64,000 nucleotides of DNA, from contig NC_019703.1 in NCBI RefSeq assembly GCF_000317045.1, positions 1,042,501-1,106,500 of the forward strand, written 5' to 3'. The notes below the pieces were generated by a model that saw nothing but the letters and a program-made list of their open reading frames with translations, did not search any database and was not told where the DNA came from. The translations under genes and the position numbers were made by a program. This document shows positions 52,887 to 62,057 of this stretch, in pieces (the stretch's first letter is position 1; every line of letters begins with the position of its first letter). This DNA comes from Geitlerinema sp. PCC 7407 (GTDB lineage Bacteria; Cyanobacteriota; Cyanobacteriia; PCC-7407).

Positions 52887-53663
52887 ATGCTAGATCTAAC
52901 TGGGAAAAAGGCTTTAGTTACGGGTATTGCCAACAATCGCTCCATTGCATGGGGGATTGCGCAGCAGCTTCATCAGGCTGGGGCCACACTGGGGATTACC
53001 TACTTGCCCGACGACAAGGGCCGCACCGAAAAGAAGGTGCAGGAGCTGGTGGAGCCCCTCAATCCCAGTATCTTTGTGCCTTGCAATGTCCAAGATGATG
53101 CTCAAATTGACAGCTGCTTCCAAATGGTGAAGGAGCAGTGGGGCGAGTTTGATATCTTGGTTCACTGTCTGGCGTTTGCGGGCAAAGATGAGCTGACGGG
53201 CGACTTTAGCGGCACCTCTCGCGAAGGATTTGCGCGGGCGCTGGACATTAGCGCCTACTCCCTGACGCGCCTCGCAGCGGCGGCAAAGCCGATGCTGCGC
53301 AGCGGTGGCAGCATCATCACGCTGACCTACCTGGGCAGTGTCCGCGTGGTGCCCAACTACAACGTGATGGGCGTGGCCAAGGCGGCGCTGGAGTCTAGCG
53401 TGCGCTACTTGGCGTCGGAGTTTGGTCCCCAGGCGGTGCGGGTGAACGCGATTTCGGCCGGTCCGATCCGGACCTTGGCGTCTTCGGCAGTGGGCGGCAT
53501 TTTGGACATGATCCACCACGTGGAAGAGGTGGCTCCTCTGCGCCGGACGGTGACGCAGCTGGAAGTGGGGAATGCAGCGGCGTTCCTGTGCAGCGACTTG
53601 GCGAGCGGCATCACGGGCCAGGTGCTGTATGTGGATGCGGGCTACGAAATGATGGGCATGTAG
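52887..53663 (+). CDS. fabI: Enoyl-[acyl-carrier-protein] reductase (NADH)
   Basis: 258 residues, normal FabI length. NADH motif LVTGIANNRSIAWGIAQQLH, SDR-like catalytic Tyr158 and Lys165 in YNVMGVAKAALE, VHCLAFAGKDEL, and AISAGPIRTLASSAVGG. It carries out the last reduction of each fatty-acid elongation cycle. The catalytic Tyr is six residues before Lys, as in FabI rather than classic SDR (YxxxK). Single gene, followed by hisB after about 100 bp in the same direction. Confidence 0.97.
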   Translation: MLDLTGKKALVTGIANNRSIAWGIAQQLHQAGATLGITYLPDDKGRTEKKVQELVEPLNPSIFVPCNVQDDAQIDSCFQMVKEQWGEFDILVHCLAFAGKDELTGDFSGTSREGFARALDISAYSLTRLAAAAKPMLRSGGSIITLTYLGSVRVVPNYNVMGVAKAALESSVRYLASEFGPQAVRVNAISAGPIRTLASSAVGGILDMIHHVEEVAPLRRTVTQLEVGNAAAFLCSDLASGITGQVLYVDAGYEMMGM

Positions 53664-53762
53664 TGTCTCTGGCAGGGCGATCGATAATGAAAAGAACGAT
53701 CGCCCGCTGCGATTCTCAGAGCGATCGCCTTGGGCGAGATCATTTTTTCTTCGAAAATTCCT

Positions 53763-54404
53763 ATGCAGACACGTGAATCCCAGGTTCCTTCCCAAAGTTT
53801 GAGCGGGTTGGTGACAGAGCGCATTGCGTCGGTCAGCCGCAAGACGGGCGAAACCGATGTCCAGGTGACGATCAATCTGGACGGAACGGGCCGCTGTAGC
53901 GCGAATACGGGAATTCCGTTTCTAGACCACATGCTGCACCAGATTGCGTCCCACGGCTTGGTGGATCTGGAGGTGCGCGCGGTGGGCGATATCGAAATCG
54001 ACGATCACCACACCAACGAAGATGTGGGAATTACGCTGGGTCAGGCGCTGGCTCAGGCCTTGGGCGATCGCAAGGGCATCTATCGCTTTGGCCACTTTGT
54101 GGCGCCCCTCGATGAGGCTTTGGTGCAGGTGGCGCTGGATTTTTCGGGACGCCCGCATTTGGGCTATGGCCTGGAGATTCCGACCCAGCGCGTGGGGACC
54201 TACGATACCCAGCTGGTGCGGGAGTTCTTTGTGGCGCTGGTGAATCACGCCCAGATGACGCTGCACATTCGCCAGCTAGACGGCATTAATTCTCACCACA
54301 TTATCGAGGCGACTTTTAAGGCCTTTGCGCGATCGCTGCGGATGGCAGCCGAGGTCGATCCGCGCCGCGCCAACACGATTCCCAGTTCTAAGGGGGTCCT
54401 GTAG
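53763..54404 (+). CDS. hisB: Imidazoleglycerol-phosphate dehydratase
   Basis: 213 residues from the ATG at 53763 ([20 protein letters not shown]). Manganese-binding histidines in [16 protein letters not shown] and [20 protein letters not shown], with the repeat half in [19 protein letters not shown] and [17 protein letters not shown]. Monofunctional enzyme, sixth step of histidine synthesis. A TTG-free upstream extension exists but begins after a stop region, and the family starts here. A HIP1-cored terminator follows. Confidence 0.96.
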   Translation: MQTRESQVPSQSLSGLVTERIASVSRKTGETDVQVTINLDGTGRCSANTGIPFLDHMLHQIASHGLVDLEVRAVGDIEIDDHHTNEDVGITLGQALAQALGDRKGIYRFGHFVAPLDEALVQVALDFSGRPHLGYGLEIPTQRVGTYDTQLVREFFVALVNHAQMTLHIRQLDGINSHHIIEATFKAFARSLRMAAEVDPRRANTIPSSKGVL

Positions 54405-54468
54405 GACGCCGAGCCCAAGGGGCTCGCGGTGAGGCGCAACAGCGAATACTGCCTGAACGGCTGGACTT

Positions 54469-54492
54469 GGGGGCGATCGCCCCCATTTTTTT
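54469..54492 (+). terminator. HIP1-cored terminator of hisB
   Basis: GGGGGCGATCGCCCCC (54469-54484) is a perfect palindrome with HIP1 as its centre, followed by A and seven T residues. It lies 64 bp after the hisB stop. Confidence 0.75.
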
Positions 54493-54641
54493 GGGCCTTT
54501 CTTGCAGCGAGCCATGTAGTGCTGCATGGGGGGCATAAAAGAGGCGATCGCCTTTCTGGGGCCAGCTCTCAACCCTTCGAGGGCTGCGACCTCGGGAGTC
54601 GGCGGTTATGATGGTAAGAATTGACATTTCTTTACATTTCG

Positions 54642-56084
54642 ATGCTTCTTTCTCCCGGCAGCATTAAGAAAATTCAAGCGTCCTTCAAAGAGAAAGTCTT
54701 GTTTGGCAATGAGCCCAGTCCCGAGCTGGTCGCCATTCTCTTGGTCTACTTTGTCCAGGGGATTTTGGGGTTGGCTCGACTGGCCGTGAGCTTCTTCTTG
54801 AAAGACGACTTGGGTCTGACGCCGGCCCAGGTCTCGGCGCTGATGGGAATTGCGGCGATTCCCTGGGTCGTGAAGCCGCTGTTTGGCTTTCTCTCGGATG
54901 GATTGCCAATTTTTGGCTATCGGCGGCGGCCCTATTTGGTGCTGTCGGGACTGTTGGGGACGCTGTCCTGGGTCGCTTTGGCGACGGTGGTCGATAGCGC
55001 TCTGACAGCAACCGTGGCGATCGCCCTGAGCTCGCTGTCGGTGGCCGTTAGCGACGTGATCGTCGATTCGCTGGTAGTCGAGCGGGCTCGATCGGAGTCG
55101 GCGAGCGAAGCCGGATCGCTACAGTCGGTTTGCTGGGGTGCCTCGGCGGTGGGCGGCATTCTCACCGCTTACCTGAGTGGCTTCCTGCTCCAGCACTTCA
55201 GCGTTCAGGTCGTTTTCCTGATTACCTCCTCCTTTCCCCTGGTCGTGTCTGGAGTGGCCTGGCTGATTAGCGAAACTCGGGTAGAGCGTGGCTCGGACTG
55301 GTCGGGCGTCACTACCCAGGTGCAGCAACTGTGGGGAGCCATTTCTCAAAAGTCCATTTGGCTGCCTACGGCTTTCATTTTTCTTTGGCAGGCGACGCCG
55401 ACCGCTGACTCCGCTTTTTTCTTCTTCACCACCAATGAACTGGGCTTTGATGCAGAGTTTCTGGGTCGGGTCCGCTTGGTGACCAGCGTGGCATCGCTGC
55501 TGGGAATTTGGCTGTTCCAGCGATTCCTCAAGGCGATTCCGATCCGCGTCATCCTGGGCTGGACGACCGTGATTTCAATGCTGCTGGGCCTGACCACCCT
55601 GCTATTGGTCACCCACGCCAACCGCAGCCTCGGCATTGACGATCACTGGTTCAGTCTGGGAGATAGCTTGATTTTGACGGTGATGGGCCAGATCGCCTAC
55701 ATGCCCATTTTGGTGCTGTCGGCGCGTCTCTGTCCGCCGGGGGTCGAGGCGACACTCTTTGCCCTGCTGATGTCGCTGTGGAACCTAGCAGGCCTGCTGT
55801 CCCAGGAATTTGGGGCGATCTTGACCCACTGGCTGGGCGTGACGGAGACCAACTTCGACAAGCTTTGGCTCCTGGTGACCCTGACCAATCTCAGCACTCT
55901 GCTGCCCTTGCCTTTGCTGGGGTGGCTCCCGGAAGGGGCGTCTCAGGATGTGCCGGTGGTGGAAGCGCCGACAGTGCCGGCACCCGCAGCTTTGAGCGAG
56001 GCGGAGCAGCCGGAGGTGCCGGCGCTGTCGAGCCTGGTGCCAGGGAGGCTGCGATCGGAGCCGCTGGAAGAGCCGGTGGACTAG
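54642..56084 (+). CDS. BT1-family (folate/biopterin) membrane transporter
   Basis: 480 residues from the ATG of MLLSPGSIKKIQASFKEKVL. About twelve helices; family motifs VYFVQGILGLARLAVSFFLK, GIAAIPWVVKPLFGFLSDGL, PIFGYRRRPYLVLSGLLGTL, SVAVSDVIVDSLVVERARSE and GSLQSVCWGASAVGGILTAY. A cyanobacterial BT1 protein (slr0642) transports folate, and plant chloroplasts have a homologue. The C-terminal 40 residues are Pro/Glu-rich and unstructured. A TTG start 21 bp upstream is possible but unneeded. Confidence 0.9.
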   Translation: MLLSPGSIKKIQASFKEKVLFGNEPSPELVAILLVYFVQGILGLARLAVSFFLKDDLGLTPAQVSALMGIAAIPWVVKPLFGFLSDGLPIFGYRRRPYLVLSGLLGTLSWVALATVVDSALTATVAIALSSLSVAVSDVIVDSLVVERARSESASEAGSLQSVCWGASAVGGILTAYLSGFLLQHFSVQVVFLITSSFPLVVSGVAWLISETRVERGSDWSGVTTQVQQLWGAISQKSIWLPTAFIFLWQATPTADSAFFFFTTNELGFDAEFLGRVRLVTSVASLLGIWLFQRFLKAIPIRVILGWTTVISMLLGLTTLLLVTHANRSLGIDDHWFSLGDSLILTVMGQIAYMPILVLSARLCPPGVEATLFALLMSLWNLAGLLSQEFGAILTHWLGVTETNFDKLWLLVTLTNLSTLLPLPLLGWLPEGASQDVPVVEAPTVPAPAALSEAEQPEVPALSSLVPGRLRSEPLEEPVD

Positions 56085-56165
56085 AGCGGCAAAAATGCCC
56101 GCTATCTGGGGTGAAAACGAATTCTGCTTTGTTTGTGAACTGTTCTGAACCTGCGATCGCCTGCT

Positions 56166-57680
56166 ATGCAAAACGCTCAAGCTTCTCAATCTAAGACTGG
56201 ACCTCAAGGGCCTGCATTCCAGCGTCGAGACTGGCAGCGAGGCTACGAATCTCTGCGTCAGGAGTCGGCCTACTGGATTGACTCGATAGAGGGAAAGATT
56301 CCTGAGACGCTTCAGGGGACGCTGTTTCGCAACGGGCCGGCGCTGTTCGATCGCGGTGGGCAGTCGGTGCAGCATCCCTTTGATGGCGATGGCATGATCT
56401 GCGCGATCGCCTTTTCGGGCGGACGGGCCTACTTCCAAAATCGGTTTGTCCGCACCCAGGGCTTTGTTGAGGAGCAGCAGGCTGAGCGGTTTCTGTATCG
56501 CGGCGTCTTCGGCACCCCAAAGCCGGGCGGTATCCTGGCCAATGCCTTTGACACCCGCCTCAAAAATATTGCCAACACCCAGGTGATTTATTGGGGCGGC
56601 AAGCTGCTGGCCCTCTGGGAGGCCGCCGAGCCCCATCGCCTGGACCCGTGGACCCTGGAAACCCAAGGACTCGATCGCCTGGATGGGCTCTTGCAGCCAG
56701 GAGACGGCTTTGCGGCCCACCCGCGCTTTGACCCTAGCGCTGACATCACGAGCGGGGCGCCCTGCTTGGTCAACTTCTCCATTAAGCCGGGGCTATCGAC
56801 CAAAATTCAGGTCTTTGAGTTTGCCCCTGACGGCAGCCTGGTGCGCCAGCAGTCGCGATCGGTGCCGGGGTTTGCCTTCATTCACGACTTTGCGATCACG
56901 CCCAACTACTGCATCTTTTTCCAAAATCCGGTTTCCTTTAATCCGCTGCCCTTCTTGGTGGGATTGCAGGGAGCGGGCGAAGCGGTGAAGTTTCAGCCGG
57001 ATAAACCGACGCGGATGCTGGTGATTCCGCGACGTCCGGAAGCGCCGATGCAGGTCTTGGAGGCTCGCTCGGGGTTTGTCTTCCACCACGCCAATGCCTT
57101 CGAAACGGAGGAGGGGCTGGTGGTGGACTCGGTGTGCTACGACTCATTGCCGACGGTGGAGTCGGGGGTGGACTTTCGGGAGGTGAACTTCGCGGCGCTC
57201 GATCCGGGGCAGCTGTGGCGCTTCAAGCTGGACCTGCGGGCCGGGGCTGTGACCTCGGAGCGCCTAGAGGTCCAAAGCTGCGAGTTCCCGACGATGCACC
57301 CGGACTATGTGGGTCGACCCTACCGATACGTGTATGTGGGGGCAGCCCATGAGCCGACGGGAAATGGGCCGCTCCAGGGAATTTTGAAGCTGGATTTGGC
57401 GGGGGGCGATCGCCAGTTTTGGAGTGCGGCGCCCAAGGGATTTATCAGTGAGCCGATCTTTGTGCCCAAGCCTTCTTCTCAGTCGGAAGATGACGGCTGG
57501 CTGCTCTCCATGGTCTATGACAGCGCCAACCATTGCTCGGAGCTGGTAATTTTGGACGCTCAGCAGGTCTCGGCGGGGCCGATCGCCCGTCTGCGCCTCA
57601 AGCACCATGTGCCCTACGGCCTCCACGGGACGTTTGTGCCGGAGTATTTTGGTCCTGCGCCTTTGTCTGCGGGAGCTTGA
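56166..57680 (+). CDS. Carotenoid (apocarotenoid) cleavage oxygenase
   Basis: 504 residues of the RPE65/CCD propeller family. The four iron-binding histidines are recognisable in contexts such as FIHDFAITPNYCIFFQNP, VFHHANAFETEEGL and, near the C terminus, YGLHGTFVPEYFGP; LFRNGPALFDRGG and HPFDGDGMICA are N-terminal marks. The best-known cyanobacterial member, Synechocystis ACO (Diox1), cleaves apocarotenals to retinal. Substrate not proven. Follows the BT1 transporter after 81 bp in the same direction. Confidence 0.92.
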   Translation: MQNAQASQSKTGPQGPAFQRRDWQRGYESLRQESAYWIDSIEGKIPETLQGTLFRNGPALFDRGGQSVQHPFDGDGMICAIAFSGGRAYFQNRFVRTQGFVEEQQAERFLYRGVFGTPKPGGILANAFDTRLKNIANTQVIYWGGKLLALWEAAEPHRLDPWTLETQGLDRLDGLLQPGDGFAAHPRFDPSADITSGAPCLVNFSIKPGLSTKIQVFEFAPDGSLVRQQSRSVPGFAFIHDFAITPNYCIFFQNPVSFNPLPFLVGLQGAGEAVKFQPDKPTRMLVIPRRPEAPMQVLEARSGFVFHHANAFETEEGLVVDSVCYDSLPTVESGVDFREVNFAALDPGQLWRFKLDLRAGAVTSERLEVQSCEFPTMHPDYVGRPYRYVYVGAAHEPTGNGPLQGILKLDLAGGDRQFWSAAPKGFISEPIFVPKPSSQSEDDGWLLSMVYDSANHCSELVILDAQQVSAGPIARLRLKHHVPYGLHGTFVPEYFGPAPLSAGA

Positions 57681-57695
57681 GCCTCAGAAGCTTTG

Positions 57696-57720
57696 TCAGC
57701 GGGCGATCGCCCGCTGATTT
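57696..57720 (+). terminator. HIP1-cored palindrome after the carotenoid oxygenase gene
   Basis: TCAGCGGGCGA and TCGCCCGCTGA form a perfect 22-bp palindrome (57696-57717), followed by TTTCC. It begins 15 bp after the stop. The stem is strong, the T run short. Confidence 0.55.
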
Positions 57721-57809
57721 CCTGCCGAAAAGGGCGGCAACTGACTGTCAAGGTCTGTTAAGCTCTGCGGTAGAACTAGGCACGAGCTCCTGGGACGCGC
57801 GAAGACACT

Positions 57810-58802
57810 ATGAAATTTAGTATTGTCATCACGACGTACAATCGCCTTTCTCTGCTGCGGCGGGCGATCGCCTCTTCGCTTGCTCAAACGGTGCCCTGCG
57901 AAGTGATTGTCATCGATGACTGCTCCTCGGACGACACGGAGGCCTACGTGCGCAGCCTGGGCGATCGTGTTCTGTACCACCGCAACGCCACCAATCAGGG
58001 CCACTCTGCCGCCGTAAATTTGGGGGTTCAAAAAGCCTCAGGGGACTGGATCAAGCCCCTCGATGATGATGACTATCTGGCTCCGGACTGCCTTGAGGGA
58101 ATGCTGGCGGCGATCGCCCAGCGCCCCGAGGCGGTCATTTGTTCCTGCCAGGCAGCCCAGGTCAACGAGCAAGAAGTTGAGCTGAGCCGCACTCGCCGCG
58201 TTGGCACCCGCGATAGCTTTTATGTGCCCCAGGAAGACATTCACTACGGCATGCTGCTGGAGTGGCTGCCCTTCGGCACGCCCGCACAGGTGGCCTTTCG
58301 CCGGGATGCCTTCTTGCAGTCGGGCGGCTGGGACTCCAGTCTTGACACAAACTGCGATGACATCGACTCGTGGATTCGCATTGCGCAGTATGGGGATGCG
58401 ATTTTCCTCAATCGCTGCCTGGCCTACCGCACCGTGTGGCCCCAGGCCTACAATCGCCGGTTCCCAGTGCAAAAGCGCTTTGAGACCAACCTGCTGATGA
58501 AGCAAAAAATTTATCAGGCGGTGAGCGATAAACATCGCCAGCAGGTCCCGCCCTTTGCGGCTATTCACAACTACCTCCGGCTGCACTGGTCCCTGGTTGC
58601 CCTCAAGCAGCGCCAATTGGGACCGGCGATCGCCCTCATGGGACCGGCGATCGCCTCCTGGCCAGCGTGGCAGCTGCTTTTGCAGGCCCGAGCCGGTGGC
58701 GCCAAAGCCGCCGCCAAATCTGCCCAAACCATCCAGCAGATTCCCTTGTTGCCCTCTTCTCCGGGGCCTGCGGCGGCGCTCGGCTCCGGCAATGGCGAAT
58801 AA
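57810..58802 (+). CDS. Family 2 glycosyltransferase
   Basis: 330 residues. GT-A fold: MKFSIVITTYNRLSLLRRAI at the N terminus, CEVIVIDDCSSDDTEAYV, NQGHSAAVNLGVQKASGDWI and the metal-binding LDDDDYLAP (about 86-94). It probably adds a sugar from a nucleotide donor to a surface glycan or lipid. The C-terminal 100 residues are helical. No glycan gene cluster is nearby, so the acceptor is unknown. Confidence 0.92.
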   Translation: MKFSIVITTYNRLSLLRRAIASSLAQTVPCEVIVIDDCSSDDTEAYVRSLGDRVLYHRNATNQGHSAAVNLGVQKASGDWIKPLDDDDYLAPDCLEGMLAAIAQRPEAVICSCQAAQVNEQEVELSRTRRVGTRDSFYVPQEDIHYGMLLEWLPFGTPAQVAFRRDAFLQSGGWDSSLDTNCDDIDSWIRIAQYGDAIFLNRCLAYRTVWPQAYNRRFPVQKRFETNLLMKQKIYQAVSDKHRQQVPPFAAIHNYLRLHWSLVALKQRQLGPAIALMGPAIASWPAWQLLLQARAGGAKAAAKSAQTIQQIPLLPSSPGPAAALGSGNGE

Positions 58803-58822
58803 TCTGCTAGTGTGGCGTGTCC

Positions 58823-59959
58823 CTAGTCGCCCGCCCCAAACGCTAGAACCGCGTTTTGGCCGCCAAAGCCAAAGCTGAAACTCAGGCAGTACTCGCCGGT
58901 GGCGGGCTGGCGGGTGCGCACTAGGTTGAGATCAAAGTTTGGAGTTTGCAGCCCCGTGCAGGGCGGTAGTTCCTGATGCCCTAGGGCCAGCAAGCAAAAA
59001 GCCGCCCCCAGGGCTCCAGAGGCTCCCAGCGTATGGCCGGTGGCCCCTTTTGTGGAGCTGACTGCTGGCCCAAAAGGGAACAGCGTCTGAATCAGATCCG
59101 CCTCCTGCTGGTCGTTGAGGCGCGTGCCGGTGCCGTGGGCGTGAATGTAGTGAATGGCGGCGCTGGTCAGGCCGCTGCGACGCAAGCACTGCTCGACCGC
59201 CGCCTTGGCCCCGGCTCTGTGGGGGTCGGGGGCGCTGACGTGGTGAGCGTCGGCTGTTAGCCCTGCTCCGAGCACCCGCCCGTAGATTTTGGCGCCTCGC
59301 TGACGGGCGATCGCGGCCCGCTCCAGCACCAAAAACGCCGCGCCCTCTCCCAGCGCAAGGCCGTCGCGATCGCGATCGAAGGGCCGAGAAGTCTCTGTCG
59401 CCAAAGCCCCCATCCGCTGAAAGCCCGTCAGCGTCAAAGGCGTGATCGGCATATCGATCGCCCCTGCCAGCACCTGCTCGCACTGACCGGATTCAATCAG
59501 CATCATCCCCTGGGCGATCGCCCAAGCCCCCGTAGCGCAAGCAGCCATGGGCGAGAACACTGGACCCTGACTGCCGACCTGCCGAGCAGCGGCGATCGCC
59601 ACTGACTGCGGCAAAGACGCCAGCCACGCTGCGCCCCCGGGAGCGTGCGATCGCCTCTGGAACGCCTCCGCGAATTGCTCCCACGCTCCCTGATAGCTGC
59701 GACTTGAGCCGATCACGACCCCCAGCGACCTCAGCGGCAGCGCCAAGCCCGCATCTTCTACCGCTTCCTGGATACCTTCGCCCAGAGCCGCTTCGAGGAC
59801 GCTAGGCTGCGATCGCCAAAGCCCCAAAGGCCGGCTAGGCAGCTCCGCAAAAGGCTGAATCAAGCGCAACCCCGATTCCCCTGCCAAAACTCGCTGCCAG
59901 GTGCTCCGTCGATTTCCCAGACTGGACACCAGGCCAATGCCAGAAACAACAACCGTCAC
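58823..59959 (-). CDS. Beta-ketoacyl-ACP synthase (FabF-like, short)
   Basis: 378 residues, about 35 shorter than FabF. Catalytic triad Cys141 (PMAACATGAWAIAQG), His275 (IHAHGTGTRLND) and His309 with Lys304 (STKGATGHTLGASGALG) is complete. The GFGG loop near the C terminus (SFGFGGQNAVL) is also present. It could take part in a special fatty-acid or polyketide-like pathway rather than the main FabF step, because the sequence at positions around 85-110 departs from FabF. No other fatty-acid or polyketide genes adjoin it. Convergent with the glycosyltransferase. Confidence 0.88.
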   Translation of the reverse strand: MTVVVSGIGLVSSLGNRRSTWQRVLAGESGLRLIQPFAELPSRPLGLWRSQPSVLEAALGEGIQEAVEDAGLALPLRSLGVVIGSSRSYQGAWEQFAEAFQRRSHAPGGAAWLASLPQSVAIAAARQVGSQGPVFSPMAACATGAWAIAQGMMLIESGQCEQVLAGAIDMPITPLTLTGFQRMGALATETSRPFDRDRDGLALGEGAAFLVLERAAIARQRGAKIYGRVLGAGLTADAHHVSAPDPHRAGAKAAVEQCLRRSGLTSAAIHYIHAHGTGTRLNDQQEADLIQTLFPFGPAVSSTKGATGHTLGASGALGAAFCLLALGHQELPPCTGLQTPNFDLNLVRTRQPATGEYCLSFSFGFGGQNAVLAFGAGD

Positions 59960-59989
59960 AAGTCCCTAGTGCCCAGCAACACCCAAGCG

Positions 59990-60820
59990 TCAGGGCTGGC
60001 TATCGCTAGCCGCCCCGGCCGGAGAAGGACTGGAACTGGACTGTGCCTGGCCCGCAGGCTGCTTGAGATTGTCCAGGCCGCTGGTGACCTCAGCCGACTC
60101 AATGCGATCGCCCTGCTGGATCTTGTCCACCACATCCATGCCCTGGGTCACATAGCCGAACACCGCATAGTTCCCGTCCAAAAACTGCAAATCTGCCAGC
60201 GCGAAATAGAACTGCGCAGACGCCGAGTTGGGAGCCGAAGAGCGCGCCATTGCCACTGCCCCCCGACGATGCTTCAGCTTAGGCACCTTAGAGACATTTC
60301 CCGCTTCCTCCAGCGTCTTGCCATAGATTGGCTGATTCGTGCCCTGGGGCACGATTTCTAGCGGAATGTAGCGAGTTTCCTGCGTTTCTGGATCCACAAA
60401 ACTTCCGGTTCCCAGGCCAGCGGGTGGGAAATTGGGGTCCTTACTTTGGGGGTCGCCCCCTTGCACCACAAAAGGCTCCGGATCACGCACGACCCGGTGA
60501 AACACCAACCCGTCGTAAACGCCTCGCCGCACCAAATCTACAAAGTTACCCGCCGTAATCGGTGCATTGGTGCCATCCACCTCAATCACAATCGGCGAAC
60601 CTTTCACCGTCATCGTGACCGTTGCTTTGCCATTGAGTCGAGGCAGGGCCGCCAACTCTGCCGATGCTCGGGGCGGAAGCGTACTGGCAGCAGGCGTCGT
60701 TGCCGAAGCACTGGCCGAAGCGTCGGGAGGCGTAGCCGCCTGCTGAGCAGAGCATCCTGAAAGCACCAGCGTCCCGAGAACGACAAAGGAGATTAACCAT
60801 TGCTGAAAACGTGCGTGCAT
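59990..60820 (-). CDS. Cyclophilin-type peptidyl-prolyl isomerase lipoprotein
   Basis: 276 residues from the ATG of [20 protein letters not shown]. Lipobox LVLSGC (cysteine near residue 22), then an Ala/Ser/Thr-rich linker, then a cyclophilin domain: [20 protein letters not shown]-type stretch ([20 protein letters not shown]), [41 protein letters not shown] and [20 protein letters not shown]. It catalyses proline isomerisation, probably in the periplasm or thylakoid lumen side. A longer in-frame start was rejected because it would put charged residues before the signal. Confidence 0.92.
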   Translation of the reverse strand: MHARFQQWLISFVVLGTLVLSGCSAQQAATPPDASASASATTPAASTLPPRASAELAALPRLNGKATVTMTVKGSPIVIEVDGTNAPITAGNFVDLVRRGVYDGLVFHRVVRDPEPFVVQGGDPQSKDPNFPPAGLGTGSFVDPETQETRYIPLEIVPQGTNQPIYGKTLEEAGNVSKVPKLKHRRGAVAMARSSAPNSASAQFYFALADLQFLDGNYAVFGYVTQGMDVVDKIQQGDRIESAEVTSGLDNLKQPAGQAQSSSSPSPAGAASDSQP

Positions 60821-61068
60821 CTTCTGCTTACCTACCCAGTCAAAGCCGAACATCATCATATGCCATATCCGCGCACCGACCAGTTTGACTCTGGTGAAGT
60901 GCGTTGAAACCCTTGCAAAATATAGGTTTTGTCGATGTGCCAAGAATTTTTGACTGCCCTTTAGCGCTACAAATTCCTACACCTAGAGCGATCGCCCCAG
61001 TGTTCCCAAGCGTTCCTAAACTCGCTGAGAAAGACAGTTTTCACAGTCCAGAAACGAGCTGATCGGAC

Positions 61069-61632
61069 CTAGAGACCTTCCAGAGGAACTTCCAGAAAGC
61101 GGGCAAGCTCAGCGCCCTGGGTTTCGAGCTGTGCCAGTGCCACCGGCTGCCCAACCCGGGTCAGCGGAATCTCACCTTTGCCCTTGATGCGCAGATAAAT
61201 TGCTCGTTTGGGGTTGAGCCCCTCCTTGATTTCCACCCGCACAGCTTGCACGTCCTGCTGTTTGTAGTTCAGGTCGACCCGCCGATCCTTACCTGGAAAT
61301 CCCCACCGAAAGATTTTGACAGTACCGGTTTCGCGATTGAACTCATTGAAGCCACCGCCCACATCCCACAGGATAACCAGCCATAGATAGGTCGCCAGCA
61401 GGATACCAGCGGTGCCGTAGAGTCCCATCACCAGACCCTGAGGAACGAAAATTAGCTCAGTTGGATCGGCAAAGGGGAGCAGGTTGACCTGAAAATAGCT
61501 CGATAGCCCAGCCAATAGGAAGCCCGTTGCCCCCATTGAAATGACCGTGGCCCAGAAATAATTGCTAAAGCGACGTGAACCCGTTATTTCTTGTCTTAGA
61601 AGTTTTTTATTGGTCGCGGTTTGCGCACTCAT
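61069..61632 (-). CDS. ycf4: Photosystem I assembly protein Ycf4
   Basis: 187 residues from MSAQTATNKKLLRQEITGSR. Two N-terminal helices (FSNYFWATVISMGATGFLLA and VMGLYGTAGILLATYLWLVI) carry the typical GSRRFSNYFWA and FVPQGLVM motifs; the stroma/cytoplasm-side C-terminal domain has GGGFNEFNRETGTVKIFRWG and NPKRAIYLRIKGKGEIPL. Ycf4 assists assembly of photosystem I. An ATG 15 bp upstream is an alternative start. Divergent from psbD. Confidence 0.96.
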   Translation of the reverse strand: MSAQTATNKKLLRQEITGSRRFSNYFWATVISMGATGFLLAGLSSYFQVNLLPFADPTELIFVPQGLVMGLYGTAGILLATYLWLVILWDVGGGFNEFNRETGTVKIFRWGFPGKDRRVDLNYKQQDVQAVRVEIKEGLNPKRAIYLRIKGKGEIPLTRVGQPVALAQLETQGAELARFLEVPLEGL

Positions 61633-62057
61633 GGGCTTGCTCAACACAATGGGAAATTATCAAGACCAAACCTACAAATATTAGAGGATGATGGACAAGG
61701 ACGGCGAACCATCGACGTTGCAGGATGAGCAAAGTGAAACCTTGCTGCGTCTATCGCACGTTTTGATTTATTGCAAGAAAACTTAATAAAAAGTTTCATC
61801 CTCTCATTTCACAACTGAAAATTAATGGATTGGATTGGTGTGCGCAAGGATGAAACTGCGAGCGGAACAGGAGGTTGTTGAGGGCCTCTGCTTGGAGATC
61901 GGCTCAGGTTGTCACACCACTGAAGGGAGTTTGAAAAGGCCTGGAATTCGTCTGAAATCTTGTTTCGGATTGTAAAAATTCTGATATTGAATATCATAAT
62001 AAACGTATTAACCACCTGTAAGCTTGCAATTCTAGTAAGGCAAGAGGTTTTGATCCG
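61633..62057. promoter_or_regulatory. Divergent ycf4/psbD intergenic region
   Basis: 425 bp. The part nearest psbD is AT-rich with TTGTAA (61974-61979) and a GATATT-G-AATATC palindrome (61983-61995) that overlaps a possible -10 region; it may bind a light-responsive regulator. GCAAGAGGT just before the psbD ATG is a ribosome binding site. A long leader of psbD is likely. Confidence 0.45.
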
